Source: Aquificota bacterium
Lineage (GTDB): Bacteria > Thermosulfidibacterota > Thermosulfidibacteria > Thermosulfidibacterales > B14-G1
NCBI GenBank assembly: GCA_015486105.1
Contig: WFSI01000031.1
Coordinates: 1 to 32,721 of the forward strand
Length of the DNA stretch: 32,721 nucleotides
Reading direction: 5' to 3'
The notes beneath the pieces were generated by a model. It was given only the letters and a program-made list of their open reading frames with translations. It had not been told where the DNA came from and made no database searches. A program made the position numbers and the translations under genes. Shown piece after piece: positions 26,394-32,721 of the stretch (position 1 is the stretch's first letter; each line of letters starts with the position of its first letter).

Positions 26394-27740
26394 CTACAGG
26401 ATAGTGCTTATTTTGGTCCTGTACTGGAGGAAGAACCAGTTGGCCTCCGAAGGAGATGCTTCTTTTTTAACGAACTCTCCGGGCCAAAAGTGGCCGTACC
26501 CCACCTGTAGTTCTTGGTGTTGTCCAAGTTTCCACTTGGTCACCACATCCAGCTCGTGGCCCATCTCCTTACCCACAAGTCCCGAGGGGTCCCGGTAGAA
26601 GGAGGGGTTATGGGACCAGCCGTCCCTGCTCTGGGCCAGGCGGAAGTGATGATATTCGGCCTTGATATGGAGGGCCTTTATGGGCCAAATCTCTATGCCC
26701 CCTTCTGTATCCTCCAGGTTGGACCATTTAAAGAGGTTCATGCGGCCGTAGGCCATATCCACGGAGCCAAAGGCCCCGTCGAATCGGTTATTCCTACCGT
26801 CTGTCGGGTTTTTGTCTCCCGAGGCATAGCTGTAGGCCAGGTAGAATCTGGTTTTTATGGGGATGGGAGGGAGTAGGCCAGCCTCCACGTGATAGGCATA
26901 GGCTGTTACTGGATCAGGACCCTTCTTCCCCCACATGCCAACCCAGGTATGGTTCCAGTCTATGGCCCGCCAATGACCTGTCCAGTGAAGGCCAGCGTAT
27001 ATGAGCTGGAGCTTACCTACTCCTCCCTTTTCTCCTGTGAACCTGTCGTGGCGGTCCCATTTGGTGAAGAGGAAGGGTTCTATGATGGTATTGAGGCCCT
27101 TCCGAGGGGACCAGGGGAGGTGTCCGTAAGCCGCCAGGGTGCTCTTGTCATGGCGGTGGTTAAGGGAAAAACGGCGAACCTCATGGATTATGTTCCTGCC
27201 GTAGAAGATGTCCAGGAAGGCCTTGCCCTTCTCCAGGCGTACCTTCAGAGCGTCCCAGATGTAGCGTCCCGAATTGCCCCACTGCCCCGGTCCAAAGACC
27301 CTGTGGTCCCCATAAGCGATACGCTGGCGCCCAGCCTTTACAGAGAGAGGAAGGTTTAGGGGGTGGGTGAATTCAATATAGGTTGTGTAGAGTTCAAGGT
27401 AGTCTTTTTCCGGGTTGTGGTAAGCGTCCAGGGTCTTGTTGTAAAAAGCCCTTTCCGGCATGTCCCAGTCCCATGCTCGAGAATCCTGGATCCACATGAC
27501 CAAATGGAGACGAGAAGTGGGGTACCAATCTGCCCCAAAACGGAATCTGCCCAGGAGGAACCCATCCCTGGTCTTGCCATAGGGGGGATCCTGGCCGTAG
27601 TATTTCTGATTGAACCTGTCCTGGAACTCATACCGGAAGCGCTCCTGGGTAGAGAGTATTAGTCTTCCTCCCCGGGCCGGCATGGTCCATGTCACCAGGA
27701 GTATCCAGACAGTAATGCTTATCTTCTTATTTAAATACAT
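26394..27740 (-). CDS. outer membrane porin-like protein, alginate_export-type
   Basis: Signal-like N-terminus, then aromatic-rich alternating beta segments; motifs [28 protein letters not shown] and [27 protein letters not shown]. Confidence 0.75.
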   Translation of the reverse strand: MYLNKKISITVWILLVTWTMPARGGRLILSTQERFRYEFQDRFNQKYYGQDPPYGKTRDGFLLGRFRFGADWYPTSRLHLVMWIQDSRAWDWDMPERAFYNKTLDAYHNPEKDYLELYTTYIEFTHPLNLPLSVKAGRQRIAYGDHRVFGPGQWGNSGRYIWDALKVRLEKGKAFLDIFYGRNIIHEVRRFSLNHRHDKSTLAAYGHLPWSPRKGLNTIIEPFLFTKWDRHDRFTGEKGGVGKLQLIYAGLHWTGHWRAIDWNHTWVGMWGKKGPDPVTAYAYHVEAGLLPPIPIKTRFYLAYSYASGDKNPTDGRNNRFDGAFGSVDMAYGRMNLFKWSNLEDTEGGIEIWPIKALHIKAEYHHFRLAQSRDGWSHNPSFYRDPSGLVGKEMGHELDVVTKWKLGQHQELQVGYGHFWPGEFVKKEASPSEANWFFLQYRTKISTIL

Positions 27741-28476
27741 CCCTCAATAGCAGTACGGCCACCAAAAGCAGTACAGTGGCAAAGACGTAGCGTACCCCTT
27801 TGGGTTTCATCTTCCCTGCCATGAGCCGGGAGCCTATCTGAGAGCCTACCAAGACGGCGGCTATGGTGGCTAAGGTGAGAAGAAGGTGAAAGTGGGCTTT
27901 TGGTAGGTGGCCCATAAATCCTGATATAGCGGCACATGTGACAATAAGGGAGGAGGTGGCCGCTGCTTCTTTAGCCTCAAGGCCTGACATAAGGAGGATG
28001 GGTACCACCATGGCTCCACCACCCCTGCCGGCGAAGCCCACTACCAACCCCAAGATAGAGCCTGCAGATATCCCCATAATCAACTCTGCCTTTTTGGACT
28101 CCACCTTCTTTTTGGGTTTCCAATTGGTGTAGGCCATAATAGAGCCTGCCAGAGTGAAGAGGGCAAATACCAGGATCACCAGTTTGGTGGGTACCTGGAA
28201 GTTTATGAAGGCCCCTAAGGGGGCGCAGATGATCATAGCCAGGGCAAAGGGAACGGCCAGTCTCACTCTAATTAGCCTGTGTTGATAGTAGGTGACAGCG
28301 GCTGATCCAGAGGTAAACACGTTTAATAGGAGTCCCAGAGGGATGGCTTCGTGTTTAAAGTTCATACCCAGCCAGTAGAGGATGGGAACGTAGAGCTGAC
28401 TGCCGCCCATGCCCAGCATGGAGAAGACGAAGGATATGACAAAGAAGATGATAGGTGCCAGAATAGCTATGGACAT
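27727..28476 (-). CDS. TauE/SafE family permease
   Basis: [17 protein letters not shown] near N-terminus, multiple TMs, [41 protein letters not shown] at 28476 after GGAGG. Confidence 0.85.
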   Translation of the reverse strand: MSIAILAPIIFFVISFVFSMLGMGGSQLYVPILYWLGMNFKHEAIPLGLLLNVFTSGSAAVTYYQHRLIRVRLAVPFALAMIICAPLGAFINFQVPTKLVILVFALFTLAGSIMAYTNWKPKKKVESKKAELIMGISAGSILGLVVGFAGRGGGAMVVPILLMSGLEAKEAAATSSLIVTCAAISGFMGHLPKAHFHLLLTLATIAAVLVGSQIGSRLMAGKMKPKGVRYVFATVLLLVAVLLLRDVFK

Positions 28477-28518
28477 ATCGACCTCCAATTGGGGTGCAGG
28501 GGAGTGACGGCAGCTCCT

Positions 28519-29139
28519 TTATCCATGACACTCACAGTTTTTGTATCCTGAGCAGGGGATGCAGACCGGCTTACCTTCTTTTACCCTTAAGGCCTTTTCA
28601 AAGGTGAGTTCGCCACAGACGGTGCAGGGCACGGCCGTGAAGCATCCAGGGTTCTTCTCCCAGGGATACTCGAAGGGCCCGTTCACATCCAAAAACTGCT
28701 CTTCGGGCGCGGAAAGGGCATTATCCAGCAGGGGCTTCAAGATCTCAAAGGGCACCTCTTGAGGTGGTACACCTTTTTTTCTGAACTCTACAAATGGTGA
28801 TCGTAGAGCCTTGGCAAAGAAGGCGGGTTTCAGTGATACCCTTACAGCTTTCTGATTTCTGGTGTCTATGAGGGTGAAGGCCATTTTGTCCCAGTAGCGT
28901 TTTTCAATGTTGGCCTTTCCGTAGGTGCAGCCCGTGGCGAACATGATGCCATCCAGGAAACAGCCGGCAGCGTGACCCTTGCCTGTTTCTGATATGACGT
29001 AGAGTTCCTTGTCCTGGCTCCTTTCCACCCTCAAGACTTCCATGGCCTTCAGACCGGCCCTGAGCCCCAGGGGCATGGCGGGGCATTTGTGACCGTGGAA
29101 ATAAAAGGCCTGATTTAGCAGTTCTTCTGTGATCTTCAT
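28519..29139 (-). CDS. FmdE family protein with C-terminal Cys-rich (zinc-ribbon-like) domain
   Basis: [55 protein letters not shown], then [35 protein letters not shown]. Confidence 0.85.
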   Translation of the reverse strand: MKITEELLNQAFYFHGHKCPAMPLGLRAGLKAMEVLRVERSQDKELYVISETGKGHAAGCFLDGIMFATGCTYGKANIEKRYWDKMAFTLIDTRNQKAVRVSLKPAFFAKALRSPFVEFRKKGVPPQEVPFEILKPLLDNALSAPEEQFLDVNGPFEYPWEKNPGCFTAVPCTVCGELTFEKALRVKEGKPVCIPCSGYKNCECHG

Positions 29140-29214
29140 GTTTTTTCCTCCTTCTCCTCTTTAATCACCCAAGAAAATTACCCCTTTCTCATCTACATTT
29201 CAATATATGGTGAA

Positions 29215-32200
29215 TCAATTCTTTCCCTCCAGGCCCGGGAGGACATGCTTACCGGATAACCTTTCTCTGAAGACCTTCACCTTCTCCCGGGCATCGTGAA
29301 AGAGGCTGTAGAGGAGGGGGATGTAAAAGAGGGTGAGGAGGGTGGAAACGGCCAGTCCTCCAATGGCCACCACGGCCAGGGGAGAGAGCCTCTCCAAGCC
29401 CACGGCCCACTGGGCGGCGATGGGGATCATGCCCACAATGGTGGCTGAGGCTGTCATGAGGATGGGTCTCACCCTTACCCGGACCGCACCTTCCAGGGCT
29501 TCCCGGAGGCTGGCCCCTTTCTCCAAGGCCTTCTCGGCAAAGTCCAGGAGGAGAATGGAGTTGTTCACCACGATGCCCGCCAGGAGTATCATGCCCATGA
29601 AGGCGGGCATGCAGGAGTGGCGGCCTACTATGAGGAGTCCCCAGATAGCCCCTATTAGGGCCAGGGGTATGGCGGCCATGATGGTGAAGGGGTGAATCCA
29701 GGATTTGAAGGTGGGCACCAGGGAGAAGTAGAGGAGGATGATGGCGAAGGCCAGGGCATGGATGAGCCTGGTGAAGGACTCTTTCATCTTTTTGACTTCT
29801 CCTTCCTGGCTGATGTGGTAGCCCGGGGGCAGGGGGATGCCCTTCAAGAGCCTGTTCACCTGTTCCTGGATGTGGGAGATGGCCATGGTGGATCGGTAGC
29901 CGTAAACATCCACCGTGGGCTGGTAGTTCTGATGGGTGATGGTGGTCCTGGTTTTTACCAGCCTTATTTTGCCCAGGGACCTCAGGGGCACGGGCCCCAG
30001 GGGACTCTGAATCTGGAGGGTTTTCATTCTACTGATGGAATCCCTTTCTGAGGGGAGATACTGAACTCTGATCGCGTAGCCGTCTTCTCCCGGCACCCGG
30101 AATACCGATGCCTCTCCACCCTTCACCGACGCTGCTACCTGGCGAGAGATGTCTATGGGAGAAAGACCATAGAGAGCGGCCTGGTGCATGTTTACTATGA
30201 ACTGGGCCTCTTTCTTGTCCAGGGTCCAGGTCCGGGATACGCTGGTTAACCCCTTTACCTTTCTCAGTTGGTCTTCAATCCGGGAAGCCAGCCTGTCCAG
30301 GACCTTAGGATCAGGCCCGCTGATCATGACATCCACTGGGGCCGAAATGCTGGAGAGGGGCGTTGCTCCAAAGTCGTAGACGTTAACGTACTTGAGGCCT
30401 GGAATCATCCCGAAAGCCTTGCGCAGTCTCTCTTCGATTCCCCATATGCTCTCCTTTCTGTGAAAGCGATCTACGAAGTGGGCGGTGATGAGGCCCATCT
30501 GGGGTGTCCTACCCTTACCAAAGCTAATGACTCCCGGTTCCGAGCCCACCATGGAGTCAAAACGCACCAGTCCCTTTTGCCTTTTTATGATGGCTTCCAT
30601 TTTCTGTAGGGTCCTCTCCGTCTGAGCAAGGGAGGAGCCGGAGTCCGTTTCAAAGGAGACCTTTAGGATACCCGTGTCCATGGGGGGCATGAGATCCCTG
30701 CCCGCTAAAGGCATCACTTTTCTGCTTACCATGAGTAGCAAGATGGCCAGAAGTATGAAGGCGAAGCGGTGCCTCAGCCCCCTGTCCAGCAGCCTCACAA
30801 AGAGGCGCCTGATGCCGCCTATGACATAGCTGTCGAATAAGTCCAGCAGCCTTTCCAGCCTGTTTTTGCCCTTTTTCCCTCCCAGGAAGCGGGGAGCCAA
30901 GAGAGGGATGACGGTGACCGAGATGATGAAGGAGTTGAGCAGAGACAGGGCCAAAACCACGGATAGGGGTCTCAGGATCTTCTGGACGTATCCGCCTATG
31001 AACATAATGGGTATTAGTACGATGACCGTGGTGTAGGTGCCGGCGAAGTCGGCGAGGATGATCTCCTGGGTGCCTTCTATGGCCGCCCTGGTAATGGGTT
31101 TGCCCAGTTGGCTGTGGTGACGCTCTATGTTCTCTATCACCACGATGGCATCGTCCAGAAGGAGTCCCACGGCCAGAATCACGGCGGTGAGGGTGACGAT
31201 GTTCAGTTCGTAACTAAGGAGTTTCATCTCGGCGAAGGTCATGAAATAGACGAAAGGAATGGAGATGGCGGCCAGCACTGACATCCTCACGTTGGCCAGA
31301 AACAGGAATATGATTAGAATGGTCATGATGATGGCATCCCTCAGGGAGTCTACCATGTTGGATATGCTGGTCTCTATGATGTTTCTCTGGGTGTCAACTA
31401 CCTTGAAGGCTATGTGGGGGTATTTTCTCTCAATCTGGGGCAGGTACTTGTTTAGGGATGTCAAGGTGGTGGTGACATGGCCCCGGGGGGACCGGAGGAT
31501 GTTTATTCCAATGGCCCTCTCTCCATTGCCGTGAAAGAGGGACTGGCGCTCTTTGTAGGAGGCCTCTATCCGGGCCACGTCCCTCAGGTGGACCTCCCGG
31601 TTGTCGGGGCCTTTACCCACCACCATGGAACCCAGCTCTTCCATGACTTTCTTCTCCCCGGCCACTTTGAAGAGGTACTGGCTCTTTTTCCTTATGATGA
31701 GGCCGTTGGGTATGTTCAGGTTCTGGGCTCCTATGGCGGCCATGATTTGGGGTAAGGAGAGACGGTAGCGGTGGAGCCTGGTCTGGTCTACGGCCACCAG
31801 GTACTCGGGCTTGTACCCCCCGAAGACTTCCACGTCAGCCACGTGGGGTATACGCAAAAGGGACTCCTTGATTTCGTTGTCTGCCAGTTGTCTCACCTTG
31901 GCCAGGTCCAGCTGGCTTTCTTTCTTGGGGGTGAGGGCCAGGGTGACCACGGGACTGGTGGCGTCGCTCACCTTGAATATCTGGGGAGGAAGGATCCCCT
32001 TAGGCAGTTTCCACATGATGCGTTGCAGGGTGTTGGCCACATCGGTGGCTGCTGCGTCCAGGCTCTTCTTGTATTCGAACTCTACAGAGACAGCGGCGAT
32101 CTCGTCGTTGCTCACCGAGGTCACCTTCCTCACCAGGTCTATGGTGCCCAGCTCTTTCTCTATGGGCCTGGCCACCTTGTCCTCCATGTCTTTGGCCGAG

Positions 32201-32361
32201 GCTCCCGGCTGGTAGATGACCACGCTGATTACGGGGTAGTTGGCGTCGGGGAACAGGTTCAGGGGCATGAGCTTGAAGGAGATAACCCCCAGGGCTACAA
32301 CCAGGAGAATGATAGCAGTGAGGAGGTGGGGTCTTTTCGTGTAGGACTCCACGAAGTTCAT
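29215..32361 (-). CDS. RND family efflux transporter, inner-membrane subunit (AcrB/HAE1-like)
   Basis: 1048 aa; PDANYPVISVVIYQPGASAKDMEDKVARPIEKEL, GLLLDDAIVVIENIERH, MAAIPLALIGAIWGL...GIVVNNSILLLDFAEK, RVRPILMTASATIVGMIPIA. Confidence 0.95.
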   Translation of the reverse strand: MNFVESYTKRPHLLTAIILLVVALGVISFKLMPLNLFPDANYPVISVVIYQPGASAKDMEDKVARPIEKELGTIDLVRKVTSVSNDEIAAVSVEFEYKKSLDAAATDVANTLQRIMWKLPKGILPPQIFKVSDATSPVVTLALTPKKESQLDLAKVRQLADNEIKESLLRIPHVADVEVFGGYKPEYLVAVDQTRLHRYRLSLPQIMAAIGAQNLNIPNGLIIRKKSQYLFKVAGEKKVMEELGSMVVGKGPDNREVHLRDVARIEASYKERQSLFHGNGERAIGINILRSPRGHVTTTLTSLNKYLPQIERKYPHIAFKVVDTQRNIIETSISNMVDSLRDAIIMTILIIFLFLANVRMSVLAAISIPFVYFMTFAEMKLLSYELNIVTLTAVILAVGLLLDDAIVVIENIERHHSQLGKPITRAAIEGTQEIILADFAGTYTTVIVLIPIMFIGGYVQKILRPLSVVLALSLLNSFIISVTVIPLLAPRFLGGKKGKNRLERLLDLFDSYVIGGIRRLFVRLLDRGLRHRFAFILLAILLLMVSRKVMPLAGRDLMPPMDTGILKVSFETDSGSSLAQTERTLQKMEAIIKRQKGLVRFDSMVGSEPGVISFGKGRTPQMGLITAHFVDRFHRKESIWGIEERLRKAFGMIPGLKYVNVYDFGATPLSSISAPVDVMISGPDPKVLDRLASRIEDQLRKVKGLTSVSRTWTLDKKEAQFIVNMHQAALYGLSPIDISRQVAASVKGGEASVFRVPGEDGYAIRVQYLPSERDSISRMKTLQIQSPLGPVPLRSLGKIRLVKTRTTITHQNYQPTVDVYGYRSTMAISHIQEQVNRLLKGIPLPPGYHISQEGEVKKMKESFTRLIHALAFAIILLYFSLVPTFKSWIHPFTIMAAIPLALIGAIWGLLIVGRHSCMPAFMGMILLAGIVVNNSILLLDFAEKALEKGASLREALEGAVRVRVRPILMTASATIVGMIPIAAQWAVGLERLSPLAVVAIGGLAVSTLLTLFYIPLLYSLFHDAREKVKVFRERLSGKHVLPGLEGKN

Positions 32362-32721
32362 GGGTTTTCTCCGTATACAGGCTTTACCTTGATGCCTTCA
32401 TGGAGCCTTAAAAGGGCGCTGTCGCTGCCAGTCACCACCCTTTGATTAGGAGAGAGGGGGGCTAAGATAGCCGCTTTGGTGTCGGTCTTGCCCAGGACCT
32501 TTACTACGTGTACCACCTTTACCCTGTTGTGGCCTGTCAGGGCGAAGACTGAGTCACCCATGGTGGTATGGAGCAGGGCCCTAGTGGGCACAATGACGCC
32601 CTCCACTTTTTTGATTACCAGGGCAACATCCAAGGTAGCCCCAGAGGGCAGACCAAAGGGGGGATCTGGTACATCTACCTCTACTGTGGCCAGAGTGCCT
32701 TCAGTGACGGAGGGGTATATA
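32358..32721 (-). CDS. RND efflux membrane-fusion (HlyD/AcrA-like) protein, C-terminal part cut by window edge
   Basis: The minus frame stays open to the window edge (YPSVTEGTLATVEVDVPDPPFGLPSGATLDVALVIKKVEGVIVPTRALLHTTMGDSVFAL...). Its stop overlaps the RND start by 4 nt. Confidence 0.8.
   Translation of the reverse strand, partial: IYPSVTEGTLATVEVDVPDPPFGLPSGATLDVALVIKKVEGVIVPTRALLHTTMGDSVFALTGHNRVKVVHVVKVLGKTDTKAAILAPLSPNQRVVTGSDSALLRLHEGIKVKPVYGENP

Noticed and set aside
1-32721. CRISPR array, transposon, prophage or defence island
   Set aside because: No regularly spaced repeats, Cas, transposase, integrase or phage proteins seen; gene content is mainly core metabolism and repair.

Overview
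The window looks like an ordinary chromosomal segment of a bacterium whose lineage I did not resolve. Most of it is conserved housekeeping genes: argB (3' end), tmk, folK, a membrane/TPR-like protein, a Pro-Arg-His-Lys tRNA cluster, a radA-carD-PIN/TRAM-ispDF operon, resB-ccsA-argD, rimO, mutS, a universal stress protein, polX, a HelY/Ski2-like helicase with a small zinc-ribbon gene, a small secreted orphan, nadB-nadA-nadC, yjbQ, mazG, a LivK-like remnant and radC. The right end is a minus-strand cluster: membrane-fusion protein (cut by the window edge), RND pump, FmdE-like protein, TauE/SafE permease and an alginate_export-type outer membrane protein. I saw no CRISPR array, rRNA, transposase or prophage. 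The strongest unexplained signal is a pair of diverged but clearly related structured intergenic elements, about 1566-1781 (+) and 20446-20581 (-). They share two conserved blocks and a stem with compensatory changes, and each contains a perfect CCCCA...TGGGG hairpin at a different position. Other points of interest are a Fur-box-like palindrome before resB, a 15-bp in-frame tandem duplication in the Usp gene, a LivK-like C-terminal remnant, an ArgB tail made of GA-rich repeat sequence, and an ispDF stop codon lying inside the opposite-strand tRNA-Lys.
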